From Shewanella insulae (GTDB lineage: Bacteria > Pseudomonadota > Gammaproteobacteria > Enterobacterales > Shewanellaceae): 64,000 bases of DNA. Under the pieces are notes generated by a model. The model made no database searches. It was not told the DNA's origin and was given only the letters and a program-made list of their open reading frames with translations. Position 1 is the stretch's first letter; the number at the start of each line of letters is the position of its first letter. Shown in pieces: positions 31,546 through 40,860 of this stretch. Where the stretch lies: positions 1 through 64,000 of the forward strand of contig NZ_WRPA01000019.1 in NCBI RefSeq assembly GCF_009831655.1. Reading direction: 5' to 3'. Both the position numbers and the translations under genes were made by a program.

Positions 31546-32148
31546 GTGGTGAGGAGCAAGCGCGAAGCGAAAAAACAATATGCCTTCGAAACTGGCCTGA
31601 GCCGGCGCGACTTTATTGTCCGCAGCGGCGCACTCGGGCTGCTGCTGTCGGTCAAGCCTGAGTTGAGCTGGGGCAGTGAAGAGGGCTTCTCCCTCACCAC
31701 ACGGCCTAAAGGTTTCGACGTGATCAACCGCGCCATTATAGAGAGCGTGCAGCAGCATTTGTTTCCCGACGATGGCGATGGCCCATCGGCCAAGGAGCTG
31801 AACGCCTATCGCTATCTGCTGTGGGCCATGGAAGATCCCGATAATCGCGCCGATGAGGACAGGCAGTTCATCTTGCAGGGGGCGGCCTGGTTGGAAGATT
31901 GGGCCGATACCCAGACCGGACGTAGCTTCCTGGTGCTGAGCTGGGATGAACAGGAGGCGCTGCTGCAAGAGATAGCCAAGAGCCGCGCCGGGGAAAACTG
32001 GCTCTCCCTGTTGCTCTATTACCTGATTGAGGCATTGATGTTAGATCCACTCTACGGCGGTAACCCGGATGAGATTGGCTGGCGTTGGCTCGAACATCAG
32101 CCAGGCTTTCCACGGCCCGTGCCGGGTAAGAGTTATCTGGATTTTTAA
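31546..32148 (+). CDS. Gluconate 2-dehydrogenase-type gamma subunit (Tat-exported)
   Basis: A 200-residue small subunit of a membrane-bound GMC dehydrogenase (gluconate 2-dehydrogenase subunit 3 family). A twin-arginine signal is visible (GLSRRDFIVRSGALGLLLSV), so the folded complex should be exported by Tat. The mature part contains VINRAIIESVQQHLFPDDGDGPSA and LLLYYLIEALMLDPLYGGNPDEIGWRWL, which are family hallmarks. Start GTG at 31546 with AAGGAG 6 nt upstream; an ATG two bases earlier would hit a stop at once. It is followed after 43 bp by the catalytic GMC gene. The cofactorless gamma subunit carries the complex through the membrane. Confidence 0.88.
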   Translation: MVRSKREAKKQYAFETGLSRRDFIVRSGALGLLLSVKPELSWGSEEGFSLTTRPKGFDVINRAIIESVQQHLFPDDGDGPSAKELNAYRYLLWAMEDPDNRADEDRQFILQGAAWLEDWADTQTGRSFLVLSWDEQEALLQEIAKSRAGENWLSLLLYYLIEALMLDPLYGGNPDEIGWRWLEHQPGFPRPVPGKSYLDF

Positions 32149-32191
32149 GTCGAGATGATAGGTTATTTTTTACAGGCGAGGGATATTTGCG

Positions 32192-33895
32192 ATGGGATTA
32201 GCAGCTAAGGGGGAGGCACAGGCGCCGCAGCAATTTGAGGTGTGTATTGTCGGCAGCGGCGCGGGCGCAGGTCCCATCGCCTATGAGCTGGCCAAGGCCG
32301 GGATTAAAGTGGTCGTGCTGGAGAAGGGCGACTGGTATACCGAGCAGGATTTCGTCAAAGATGAGCAGTTGCCGCGCCACCGGGTGTTTCGCTCCCAGTT
32401 CGATGAGGAGAGACACGTGCTCGAGCTACCCGACGGCGAAGGCGGCTGGCGCAGGGAGACCACGGCGCAGTTTTGGGGCGGCAATATCGTCGGCGGCGCC
32501 TCTAACTTTATGAGCGGCTATTTTCATCGCCTCAAGCCGAGTGACTTTCGTCTCGCCTCCACGTTTGGGCCTATTCCCGGTGCTAACACGGTGGACTGGC
32601 CCATCAGTTATGAGGAGCTCGAGCCCTACTATGCCAAGGTGGAGCAGATTGTCGGCGTCAGCGGCCGGGTGGTGAAGCACCCACGGCTCGAGCCGAGATC
32701 GACCCGGGACTATCCCTTTCCGCCCACCGCCGAGCACCCCATAGCGGCGCGCTTCGACAATGCCTGTCAGACACTTAAGCTGCATCCTCTGCCCATGGCG
32801 AGGGCGATTCTGTCTCGCCCCTTCAAGCAGCGTTTGAGCTGCGAGTATTCCGGCTATTGCGGCAGCTATGGCTGCCACTCCGGCGCCAAGGGGAGCTCGC
32901 GGGCGGCGCTGCTCAACGATGCGGTGGCCAGCGGCAATTGCCGCATCATCACTCGGGCCAAGGTGTATCGTCTCAATAGCGATGCCCAGGGAAGAGTGAG
33001 CTCAGCCGACTATTTCGATGCCAGCGGCAAGAGCAGGCGAATTGTGGCCAACATCTTCGTGGTGGCCTGCTATGCCATAGAGAGTGCCCGCCTGCTGCTG
33101 GCCAGCACCGGCGAGAAACATCCCAAGGGGATAGGCAATCGCCATGATCAGCTGGGTAAGAACCTGCACTGCTGCGCCGGTGGCACGGGCCATGGGGTGT
33201 TTAAGCTCGATAAGTTACCTCTGGAGACGGCCAAGGGGCTTAAACAACGTGGGCCCTTCTTTAACCGCGCCCTGCAGGACTGGTATGTGATCGACGACAA
33301 GACGGCGTTCGATAAGCCGGTGAAGGGCGGCACCTTAGACTTTGTGTTTGACCCGCCAGCGCCCACCAGTGAGGCGAATGCCCTCAAGTGGCAGGAAGGC
33401 AACCTGCTGTGGGGAACGCCGCTCAAGCAGAAGCTTAAGGCCCACTTTACCCAGTCGCGGGACTTTAAGTTCGAGGTCTTCTGTGACTGGCTAACCAATG
33501 ATGACTGTTATGTCACCTTAGACGATGAGGAGCAAGACAAGTGGGGTCAGCCGGTGGCCAGGGTACGCGCCGGTTTTCATCCCCATGATCTTAAGGTGGC
33601 CCAGTATCTGGTCGATCGGGGCGTGGAGGTGATGAAGGCCATGGGCGCCGACGAGGCCTGGGGCAATGTATTTAGTGACCCGACGGCTAACCTGGTGGCC
33701 GGCGGCTGTCGTTTCGGCAAGGACCCGCAAACCTCTGTGCTGAATCCCGATTGCCGGGTACACGACTGCGATAACCTTTATGTGACCGACGGCTCATTTA
33801 TGCCTAACGGCGGCAGCGTCACCCCGACCCTGACCATCTATGCCAACGCCTTTCGGGTGGCCGACAAGTTGCTGGAGCGCCTCACAAAGGATTAA
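32192..33895 (+). CDS. GMC-family FAD-dependent dehydrogenase, catalytic subunit
   Basis: A 567-residue GMC oxidoreductase of the gluconate/sorbitol/2-keto-gluconate dehydrogenase group. FAD-binding fold at the N-terminus: FEVCIVGSGAGAGPIAYELA and VVVLEKGDWYTEQDF. Central block GNIVGGASNFMSGYFHR and C-terminal GCRFGKDPQTSVLNPDCRVHDCDNLYVTDGSFMPNGG with TPTLTIYANAFRVADKL. It has no signal peptide, so it would be exported with the Tat-signal-bearing subunit encoded just upstream. The third, multihaem cytochrome c subunit of such enzymes is not adjacent. The sugar or alcohol substrate cannot be told from sequence. Confidence 0.92.
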   Translation: MGLAAKGEAQAPQQFEVCIVGSGAGAGPIAYELAKAGIKVVVLEKGDWYTEQDFVKDEQLPRHRVFRSQFDEERHVLELPDGEGGWRRETTAQFWGGNIVGGASNFMSGYFHRLKPSDFRLASTFGPIPGANTVDWPISYEELEPYYAKVEQIVGVSGRVVKHPRLEPRSTRDYPFPPTAEHPIAARFDNACQTLKLHPLPMARAILSRPFKQRLSCEYSGYCGSYGCHSGAKGSSRAALLNDAVASGNCRIITRAKVYRLNSDAQGRVSSADYFDASGKSRRIVANIFVVACYAIESARLLLASTGEKHPKGIGNRHDQLGKNLHCCAGGTGHGVFKLDKLPLETAKGLKQRGPFFNRALQDWYVIDDKTAFDKPVKGGTLDFVFDPPAPTSEANALKWQEGNLLWGTPLKQKLKAHFTQSRDFKFEVFCDWLTNDDCYVTLDDEEQDKWGQPVARVRAGFHPHDLKVAQYLVDRGVEVMKAMGADEAWGNVFSDPTANLVAGGCRFGKDPQTSVLNPDCRVHDCDNLYVTDGSFMPNGGSVTPTLTIYANAFRVADKLLERLTKD

Positions 33896-33984
33896 TGGTA
33901 CGGGATATTGCGACCGGGCCATACAGGGATCGCAAAGCTTTTCTATACTCAAGGGGATAGCCGGTTTGCAACAGGAGATCCACC

Positions 33985-34188
33985 ATGAGTCACACTTACA
34001 AGATCATTGAACTCGTTGGTTCCTCGCCCATTAGTTCGGACGAGGCGATTAAGAATGCCATCGAATCGGCCAGCCAGTCGCTGCATCATCTACGTTGGTT
34101 TCAGGTAGTCGAGACCCGGGGAAACCTGGAGGCGGGAGTTATCGCCCACTGGCAGGTGACGCTTAAGGTGGGCTTTACCTTAGACTAG
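33985..34188 (+). CDS. Dodecin-family flavin-binding protein
   Basis: A 67-residue protein of the dodecin family, which forms a dodecamer that stores or buffers flavins. The pattern TYKIIELVGSSPISSDEAIKN, then ESASQSLHHLRWFQVVETRG, contains the Trp-x-x-V-x-E-x-R-G flavin-stacking motif, and VIAHWQVTLKVGF closes the fold. Ribosome-binding site AGGAGAT 6-8 nt upstream. It lies 89 bp after the GMC dehydrogenase gene (which needs FAD) and only 3 bp before a 160-bp repeat. Assignment is secure; the bound flavin is unknown. Confidence 0.93.
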   Translation: MSHTYKIIELVGSSPISSDEAIKNAIESASQSLHHLRWFQVVETRGNLEAGVIAHWQVTLKVGFTLD

Positions 34189-34191
34189 TGA

Positions 34192-34351
34192 TACCAATCG
34201 TAGTAAGTAACTGATCACTCTAGTTTGTTAAAACGTCCGATAACGGTGTTACCATTTTTGATTGTAGAATAACTACTTATCTAAAAATGCTGCCTTGTTC
34301 TCGAACGTTTTTCCAGCGCTATTTCTGATCACTTACTCACTGTGATTGGTA
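34192..34351 (-). repeat. 160-bp MITE-like repeat, copy 2
   Basis: Same 160-bp length as copies 1 and 3; read on the minus strand it aligns end to end with copy 1, with differences mainly in the centre. Ends TACCAATC/GATTGGTA flanked by TA. It starts 4 bp after the dodecin stop, so any dodecin terminator was displaced or lost. Confidence 0.85.
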
Positions 34352-34398
34352 TTAATATCTCCTCTGAGGCGTTTGGCGAGTACCTTTAGCTCAATGGC

Positions 34399-35562
34399 CT
34401 AGGCGTCTCTGGGGAGTCCTTTCTCGACGGTGCGGATCACCCGCTGTGTCTTACGGTTAGCCTGATAGTTGCCTTGTGTCTGGCGAGACAGTGCCCAGTC
34501 GATATGCTCGCGTACCATCTCATCTACCTCGTCGCTCTCCAGGCGCGTCTCGAGGGCCGCTACTATATCTGGCGATGCCGGTGCGTTGCCCAGTGCGACG
34601 GCGATATTGCGCAGCCAGCGCCTGTGGCCGATGCGGCGTATGGCACTCCCCTCGGTAAATTTAAGAAACTCCGCTTCATTCCAGGCGAAGAGGGTCAGCA
34701 GCTCGGGATACTTGAGTGGGTCCCGGGTGTGGAAGTCACTCTCCTGGGTGAGCGGGGCCTCGCCATTGACCGGACACACCAGCTGACAGTCGTCGCAGCC
34801 ATAGATGCGGTTGCCCATCAGAGGCCTGAATTCTTCGGGGATCGCTCCCTGAAGTTCTATGGTGAGATAGGAAATGCAGCGCCTGCCGTCCACCACATAG
34901 GGCTCGACGATGGCGTCGGTGGGGCAGGACTTGATGCAGGCGACACAGGTATTGCAGTCGGCCTGTACCGGAATATCCACCGGCAGCGGCAGGTCGATCA
35001 ATAGCTCCCCCAGGAAGAACCAGCTACCGGCCTCGTGATTGAGTAGCAGGCTGTGTTTACCGGTCCAGCCCAGTCCAGCCTTGTCGGCCAGCGGGCGCTC
35101 CAGGATGGGCGCCGAGTCGACAAAGGGGCGGTAATTGGGGCGTTCTAGCCCTAAGGTTTTCAGCTCAGCCTCTATCTGTTGTCCCAGTTTCTTCAGGCGG
35201 TTGCGGATCATCTTGTGATAGTCACGGCCGCCGGCATAGCGTGAGATATAGGCGAGCCTGGGATCCTTGAGATGGGTGGCGAAACCCGCCTCTGGCGGCA
35301 GGTAGTCCATACGTGCCGAGATCACCCGCAGCGTGCCCGGATGCAGCTCCTGTGGGCGAGCGCGCATCATGCCATGACTCTCCATATAAGCCATCTCACC
35401 GTGGTAGCTCTTATCGAGCCAGGCCTGAAACTTGGGCTCTTCGGCGCTGAGATCGGTATCGCAGATGCCGATTTGGGCGAAGCCGAGTGCTTTACCCCAG
35501 GTTTTAATCTTGAGGGCGAGTTGTTGTAACGCTTGGGGCGTCAGGGCGCTGGGGTCTGGCAT
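34399..35562 (-). CDS. queG: Epoxyqueuosine reductase
   Basis: A 387-residue cobalamin- and Fe-S-dependent enzyme that reduces epoxyqueuosine to queuosine, the last step of this tRNA wobble modification. Diagnostic parts: GFAQIGICDTDLS, YMESHGMMRARP, ARYAGGRDYHKMIRNRLKK (R/Y/DYH block), VDSAPILERPLADKAGLGWTGKHSLLLN, and the two 4Fe-4S motifs CNTCVACIKSCPTDAI and YGCDDCQLVCP. It has a typical C-terminal HEAT-like helical tail. It sits next to the second 160-bp repeat; QueG needs B12, so the B12 theme of the region is relevant. Confidence 0.96.
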   Translation of the reverse strand: MPDPSALTPQALQQLALKIKTWGKALGFAQIGICDTDLSAEEPKFQAWLDKSYHGEMAYMESHGMMRARPQELHPGTLRVISARMDYLPPEAGFATHLKDPRLAYISRYAGGRDYHKMIRNRLKKLGQQIEAELKTLGLERPNYRPFVDSAPILERPLADKAGLGWTGKHSLLLNHEAGSWFFLGELLIDLPLPVDIPVQADCNTCVACIKSCPTDAIVEPYVVDGRRCISYLTIELQGAIPEEFRPLMGNRIYGCDDCQLVCPVNGEAPLTQESDFHTRDPLKYPELLTLFAWNEAEFLKFTEGSAIRRIGHRRWLRNIAVALGNAPASPDIVAALETRLESDEVDEMVREHIDWALSRQTQGNYQANRKTQRVIRTVEKGLPRDA

Positions 35563-35796
35563 ACTTTGGGTTAAGGATGATGGGCAAGGATAAACACTGG
35601 TGTCATGATAGCAGTTTTACGCTAGCTGATAAAACTTGGAACGACCGGACTCGGCAGGCTATTGCAATTTGACCGTGGGCTAACTATGTTGGAAAAGTGG
35701 GTGAGGAAAAGCGTATCGGCAAAGCGCTTTGGGAAAGTCTGTCTATCTTAGACGATAATCACTTATAGGCTTTGGCTTATATTTCTGGGGGAGCAA

Positions 35797-36567
35797 TTGA
35801 GCTGGCGTTACCTGTGGTTTATTTCGCTGATATGTTTATCGTTACCCTCTGGGGCGGCGCCACTGCGGATGCTCACCGAGGAATGGGCCCCCATGAGCTA
35901 CCAGGAGCAGGGCGTTCCCATGGGTTATGGTGTTCGCCTGGTGCAGCGTCTCGCCGCTAATCTAGGCGAGGAGGCCAATATAGAGGTGTTGCCCTGGGCG
36001 CGCGCCTATGCCATCGCGGAGACCCAGGCTAATGTGCTACTGTTTGCCACCTCTCTCAATGAGCAACGTAGCAGCGAGTTTGATTTTGTCGGTCCTATCG
36101 CCACCACGAGTATCTCTATCTATGCCAAGTCAGAGGACAGGGTGACGCCTGCAACCCTGGCGGAATTGGATGCCCTGGGCAGTGTCGGTGTCTATCGTGG
36201 CTCCCTGGGGGAGTCTATTCTGAGTCATCAGGGCGTTGAGCATATGACGGTGGCCAGCTTTCCACAGCAGTCGGCGAGGCAGTTACAGCACGACAGGATC
36301 CGTTTCTGGTGTCAGGCCGATCTGGCGGTCGAGCGTTTGTTGGCCGAGGTGAACATGGGGCTGGACGAGGTGTATCCCGTGTTGGAGCTGGCGCAGATAG
36401 ACCTGTATCTGGCCTTTTCCAAGGGCACCGACCCTAAGTTAGTGAGTCGTTGGCATGAAGCCCTGATTAAACTTCAGGCGTCTGGCGAAATGGCACGCCT
36501 CTATGGGGATTGGTTTCCCAAACTCACCCCACCAAGCCGCATCGAGTTGATTTCTCGTCACGACTAA
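35797..36567 (+). CDS. Periplasmic solute-binding protein, family 3
   Basis: A 256-residue secreted protein of the amino-acid-binding (SBP_bac_3) type. A signal peptide is visible (LWFISLICLSLPSGAA). The mature part starts LRMLTEEWAPMSYQEQGVPM, followed by GYGVRLVQRLAANLG, VLPWARAYAIAETQANVLLF, and a C-terminal YLAFSKGTDPKLVSRWHEALI. Start TTG at 35797 with GGGGGAG 4 nt upstream. There is no transporter gene beside it, so it may act as a stand-alone sensor or use another locus. It is convergent with the TPR-GGDEF gene; ligand unknown. Confidence 0.8.
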   Translation: MSWRYLWFISLICLSLPSGAAPLRMLTEEWAPMSYQEQGVPMGYGVRLVQRLAANLGEEANIEVLPWARAYAIAETQANVLLFATSLNEQRSSEFDFVGPIATTSISIYAKSEDRVTPATLAELDALGSVGVYRGSLGESILSHQGVEHMTVASFPQQSARQLQHDRIRFWCQADLAVERLLAEVNMGLDEVYPVLELAQIDLYLAFSKGTDPKLVSRWHEALIKLQASGEMARLYGDWFPKLTPPSRIELISRHD

Positions 36568-36604
36568 GGCTAATTCCTTACGCTTCCCCAGAGTGGCGTC
36601 CTGA

Positions 36605-38512
36605 TTATTGAGTATCTAGGACCGCGCAGTTACGTCCCGATGACTTGGCTCGATAGAGGGCATCGTCGGCACGTTTTAGCAGGTGTTCGAAGCTCTTGTC
36701 TCCCTCTACGCTGGCGATACCTGCGCTGATGGTGAGTTTAAAGTTCACATAGACATCATCGAAGTTGCTGCTCTCCACCGTGGTCACGAGACGCTGGGCA
36801 ATATTGAGCGCCTGTTCTGCCGTGGTACCAGGGAGAATCACCAGAAACTCTTCGCCGCCGACTCTTCCAACCAGATCCTGTTTGCGCATCAATCCGTTGC
36901 TGATGTTTGCCAGGGCGATGAGGACCTTGTCGCCGATATCGTGGCCATATTTATCGTTGACCTTCTTGAAGTGGTCGGCGTCAAACAAGATGATCGACAG
37001 CGGATGATCGCCCTCATCCTTAGACTTGAAGTAGCCTTCTCCCTTGGAGTAGGTGTAGCGGCGGTTAGGTAACTGGGTGAGATGGTCAGTCAGCGCCAGA
37101 ATGGACAGTAGCTTAGACTTCTGTGACTGCTTGTAGGCGACGATAGAGAGGATCAACATGATGATGCAGCCCAGCACTATGACAGCCAGTTGCAGATACT
37201 TGTTCTGCTTGAGGATCACCAGCTCGTTCTCTTTGATCTTCTGCAGCTCGATCAGTTGCTGATTCTCGCGTTCTATCTGCTCGGTATTGAAGCGGGTACG
37301 CATCTCTGTGGTGCGATTGGTCTGCTGTGTGGCATCCAGTGATTTATGGGTCTGTATGTAGCTCAGTAGCGCCTCATAGGCCTGTTTCCAATCCTTCTCG
37401 GCGACGAAGATCTGGCTATGTACCATGTGTAGCTTTTCTAGACCGCGGGCATTCTTGATCGCCTCAAAGCTCCGCTTGGCCTTGTCGATATAATCGAGTG
37501 CCTGAGGATATTGCCCCTTGTTGAGGGCCGACTGTGCCTGATAGAGGCGCATGAAACTATAGCTGCCCCCTATTTCCGGTTGCACGTGCTTCTCTGCGAG
37601 ATCCAGGTAGGCCTTGGCTTCGTCTTCACGGTGAAGCTGAATCAATACGCCGGCGACATTCACTGCTGTATAGGAGCTGGCCTCTTCGCCTTGGGTATCG
37701 CGCCAGTATTTGTAGGCTTCCTTGTGCTTCTTTAGCGCCGCCTCATACTCGCCCAGCTCTTCCAGGGCGAAACCTATTTCTGTCTTAATGGCGTTGGCAC
37801 CGTCTCTGTCACCCGTATCTTCGAATCCTTTTTCCAGCTTGCTATAGTACTTGATCGCCGTCTGGGGATCGCCGAAGCGGCGATAGCTGGTGGCCAGCTC
37901 GGTGAGGTTATAGATGGCCCAGTATTGCAGGTTGAGGGATTCATAGAGGTGTTGGGCGGTGATCAGATCCTCCAGCGCCTGGGCAAAGTTGCCCTGAAAA
38001 GAGTAGATGGCGCCGCGCAGTGAGCGTGAGTCGGCGATCAGCCTTGGGGATTCTATCAGATAGGCTTCGGCGACAACCTTGTTGTATTCCTCCAGTGCCA
38101 CCTCCACCTCGCCCAGCAGTTGGTGCATGAAGGCGCGGCACAGCTTGAGATCTGTGGTCGTTTCGGCAGAGGCGGCGACCCCTTCGCTTAGCAGTTTCAT
38201 GTCGGCAAAGGCGATGGCATCTTTGATCGCTTGCTGCTTGGTGATGTCATAGTTGTTCCAGCAAAGCACAGTCTGCAACTTGAGATAGCGCTTTGTGTCT
38301 TCCATCGTGACATTGGCCGTCAGGTAATCAAGCGCTTCACTAATCGCCTGTTGATCACTATATTCTCCCTGATCGAACTTATCGAAGATGGCATCTATCT
38401 GTTCGTTGGCATCTTCTTGTGCCTGGCTCACGGGGCTGAGGCCAAAGAGAGAGAGGCCAAGACAGAGCAGCAGAGACGTTAACCAGGATTTTGCTTTTGT
38501 TTTTCTTGTCAT
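36605..38512 (-). CDS. TPR-containing membrane diguanylate cyclase (GGDEF), second copy
   Basis: A 635-residue protein organised like the one at 11237-13012: signal peptide (WLTSLLLCLGLSLFGLSPVS), a periplasmic TPR array (about residues 30-420, e.g. QYWAIYNLTELATSYRRFGD and TEIGFALEELGEYEAALK), a Gln/Glu-rich coiled coil, one membrane helix (YLQLAVIVLGCIIMLILSIV) and a GGDEF domain with intact GGEEF (GRVGGEEFLVILPG). Start at 38512 is chosen because the signal peptide begins there; the frame is open 45 nt further up. c-di-GMP synthesis is expected, triggered by an unknown envelope cue. Confidence 0.9.
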   Translation of the reverse strand: MTRKTKAKSWLTSLLLCLGLSLFGLSPVSQAQEDANEQIDAIFDKFDQGEYSDQQAISEALDYLTANVTMEDTKRYLKLQTVLCWNNYDITKQQAIKDAIAFADMKLLSEGVAASAETTTDLKLCRAFMHQLLGEVEVALEEYNKVVAEAYLIESPRLIADSRSLRGAIYSFQGNFAQALEDLITAQHLYESLNLQYWAIYNLTELATSYRRFGDPQTAIKYYSKLEKGFEDTGDRDGANAIKTEIGFALEELGEYEAALKKHKEAYKYWRDTQGEEASSYTAVNVAGVLIQLHREDEAKAYLDLAEKHVQPEIGGSYSFMRLYQAQSALNKGQYPQALDYIDKAKRSFEAIKNARGLEKLHMVHSQIFVAEKDWKQAYEALLSYIQTHKSLDATQQTNRTTEMRTRFNTEQIERENQQLIELQKIKENELVILKQNKYLQLAVIVLGCIIMLILSIVAYKQSQKSKLLSILALTDHLTQLPNRRYTYSKGEGYFKSKDEGDHPLSIILFDADHFKKVNDKYGHDIGDKVLIALANISNGLMRKQDLVGRVGGEEFLVILPGTTAEQALNIAQRLVTTVESSNFDDVYVNFKLTISAGIASVEGDKSFEHLLKRADDALYRAKSSGRNCAVLDTQ

Positions 38513-38790
38513 TTTTAGCTTTGCCAACCTTGCTATGTGACCATTTAACCATAGCATAAACGCTTTTTTTGTAACTATATTATACGGATGACAGTTTATT
38601 GACAGTAAAAAGTATATTTTTTATGCGTTTGTTTTTAACTTTTGTATAACAAAAGTGGCAGTTTTGCTTTTCAGCCGGACTAGGGGTATAACGTCAGCCC
38701 TTATTTTCCGTCTGCTAGTGGGCTTAGACCGAGTTTCTGTGGGCGTAGTTGGCCGAGTCGATCACGGCCTATTGAGTTGAGAGTTTTTTT

Positions 38791-39228
38791 ATGAGTAAAC
38801 CCAGTCAAGAGTATCAGGCGATTGCCGAGCAGGCAGCGCTGAATGTATGTAACACGGTGATCCCCATGGACAAGGTGCCGGCGAATCTGTTGGAGGCCTA
38901 TGCCAACTTGTTCAACGAGCTGCTCAGCGATGAAGAGGGTAAGTTCGCGGCAGCCTGGGACGCCTTGCCTGCCAGCGCTAAGGGGTTAATTGGCCAAGCC
39001 GAATTCCACGGTTTCTATATCGCCAATTCTTGGTTACAACTTAGCCGCGTCGCTCAGGATATTTCCGAGTTGGCCGACAGTGACGAGGCGATCGAGGAGA
39101 AGGAGTACAACAACATCTTTACGCGTCTGTCAGAAGCCTCGCTCAAGGAGAGTGTGAAGAAGTTGAAGAAGGCGCGCACCGACCGCGCCCTGCTTAACAG
39201 CATCAAGGCGGTTATCGCTGGTCGATAA
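38791..39228 (+). CDS. Conserved hypothetical protein, possibly DUF3069
   Basis: A 145-residue soluble helical protein. Recognisable segments are SQEYQAIAEQAALNVCNTVI, MDKVPANLLEAYANLFNELL and EEGKFAAAWDALPASAKGLI, and an FYIANSWLQLSRVAQDI helix, which recall the DUF3069 family of gammaproteobacteria (from memory, not searched). No known catalytic motif, signal peptide or membrane segment. It stands in front of convergent rsuA (14-bp gap). Function unknown. Confidence 0.6.
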   Translation: MSKPSQEYQAIAEQAALNVCNTVIPMDKVPANLLEAYANLFNELLSDEEGKFAAAWDALPASAKGLIGQAEFHGFYIANSWLQLSRVAQDISELADSDEAIEEKEYNNIFTRLSEASLKESVKKLKKARTDRALLNSIKAVIAGR

Positions 39229-39242
39229 CTGAATGCGGCGCG

Positions 39243-39935
39243 CTACTTGACCGAGGCGATCTCATCCTCTGTCAGGTAGCGCCATTCCCCCGGTGCCAGA
39301 CTCTCGTCCAGCACTATCTCGCCGATAGATTCCCTGTGTAGTCCCACCACCTTGTTGCCCACCGCGGCAAACATACGTTTCACCTGATGATATTTACCTT
39401 CGGTAATGGTGAGTCTCGCCTCGTGGCTGCCCAGCAGCTCAAGCTTGGCCGGTTTAGTGAGTCCCTCTTCGCTGCGCAGCGCCAGCCCGGTGGTAAATTG
39501 CTCGACCCACTCGGCCTTGAGGGGATCGGCAAGCTGCACCAGATAGGTCTTACCGCATTCGCGCTTGGGGGAGGTGACCCTGTGGGACCACTGACCGTCG
39601 CTGGTGATCAACACCAGGCCCGTGGTGTCGGCGTCCAATCGTCCGGCGATATGTAGATTGTCTATGTGGGGCAGGTCGAGCAGGTTAAGCACAGAAGGGT
39701 AGACCTCATCGACGGTGGAGCAGAGGGTGTCCACTGGCTTGTGCAACATGATAAAACGCGGCCCAATCAGCGAGATAGGCTCGCCGTCCAGACAGACCTG
39801 CTGGCTCTCATTCAGCTTGAAGCTGCCATCTTTGATGACCTGACCATCGACGGTCACTTCGCCCCTGTGCAAGGCTTTCTTCGCCAGAGAGCGGGTGAGC
39901 TGGGTGGATTCGCTGATAAATTTGTCTAGACGCAC
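39243..39935 (-). CDS. rsuA: 16S rRNA pseudouridine synthase RsuA (U516)
   Basis: A 230-residue enzyme of the RsuA/RluB family. An S4-like domain opens the protein (MRLDKFISESTQLTRSLAKK), followed by the catalytic motif with its Asp: HIAGRLDADTTGLVLITSDG, and the KTYLVQL and EGKYHQVKRMFAAVG blocks of small-subunit synthases. It isomerises uridine 516 of 16S rRNA. The family assignment is strong; separation from RluB/RluE rests on the S4 domain and length. Convergent with the hypothetical gene and divergent from the acetyltransferase. Confidence 0.92.
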   Translation of the reverse strand: MRLDKFISESTQLTRSLAKKALHRGEVTVDGQVIKDGSFKLNESQQVCLDGEPISLIGPRFIMLHKPVDTLCSTVDEVYPSVLNLLDLPHIDNLHIAGRLDADTTGLVLITSDGQWSHRVTSPKRECGKTYLVQLADPLKAEWVEQFTTGLALRSEEGLTKPAKLELLGSHEARLTITEGKYHQVKRMFAAVGNKVVGLHRESIGEIVLDESLAPGEWRYLTEDEIASVK

Positions 39936-40116
39936 TGGATTATCCTAAGGATGGTACTTTGGGGCGGTATTATGAGGCCGCCGAGAACTAATGGAAAGTG
40001 CCAATTAAAAAGGACTCGTCACGAAAAGCGTCAGTGGGGAAAAGAGCTATCACTGAAAAGTGTTAGCATGGCAAATTTCAGACATATTATGCATCCTCGA
40101 AAGGAGCCGATAGGCG

Positions 40117-40659
40117 ATGGAAGAAGTGAGTGAATTTGACAAGATGGTCAGCGGTCAGGAGTACAACTGCCTCGATGGCGAGCTGCAGAGCCGTTGGCAG
40201 GCGCGGCAACAGGCCAATGCCGAGATGAACCGCCGCGGGGAGGTGGACAATGAGCTGCTGCCTCATCTGGACGCCAAGGCGGTGGTTAAGCTGCCGCTCT
40301 ATGTCAGTTATGGGCAGAATCTTTTTGTCGCGCCTCAGGTATTTATCAACGTCAATGTCACCTTGCAGGACAACGCCCCCATCACCATAGGACGTCAGAC
40401 CATGATTGGGCCAAACGTGCAGTGTTATACCGCCAGTCACCCTCTGGATGCTGTACGTCGCTGTCAGGGATGGGAGCAGGCCAAGGCTATTCATATCGGC
40501 GAGCGGGTGTGGATCGGAGGCGGAGCTATCATTCTGCCCGGTGCTACCATAGGCGATGAGGCCGTCGTCGGGGCGGGGGCTGTGGTCACCAAAGATGTAG
40601 CGCCCAGAACCGTGGTGGGAGGTAACCCCGCACGTGTGATACGTCAAATTGAGGGGTAA
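40117..40659 (+). CDS. Sugar O-acetyltransferase, maltose/galactoside type
   Basis: A 180-residue left-handed beta-helix (hexapeptide) acetyltransferase of the LacA/Maa/NodL group. Features: an N-terminal helical part (MVSGQEYNCLDGELQSRWQA), a beta-helix from YVSYGQNLFVAPQVFINVN onwards, the catalytic His in CYTASHPLD, and the closing IGERVWIGGGAIILPGATIG and VVGGNPARVI. Ribosome-binding site AAAGGAG 10-11 nt upstream or ATAGGCG close to the start. Substrate is a sugar or small hydroxyl compound; not defined. Confidence 0.92.
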   Translation: MEEVSEFDKMVSGQEYNCLDGELQSRWQARQQANAEMNRRGEVDNELLPHLDAKAVVKLPLYVSYGQNLFVAPQVFINVNVTLQDNAPITIGRQTMIGPNVQCYTASHPLDAVRRCQGWEQAKAIHIGERVWIGGGAIILPGATIGDEAVVGAGAVVTKDVAPRTVVGGNPARVIRQIEG

Positions 40660-40860
40660 ATAGGTTTGCTTGTCGCCGCAGAGGAAATTTTTACTTACAT
40701 ATGAGAGACCACAAATTCGCCTCTGGTAGGCAGATAAACTTGTTTACATTGACCCAATCCCTTTAACATAGGTCGCTTGAAGCAGTTTTTGCACCATTTT
40801 GGCTTCGCCATGACAGTCGCATTGCTAACAGAAAAACAATTAAGCATAAAAGGAATTCAC

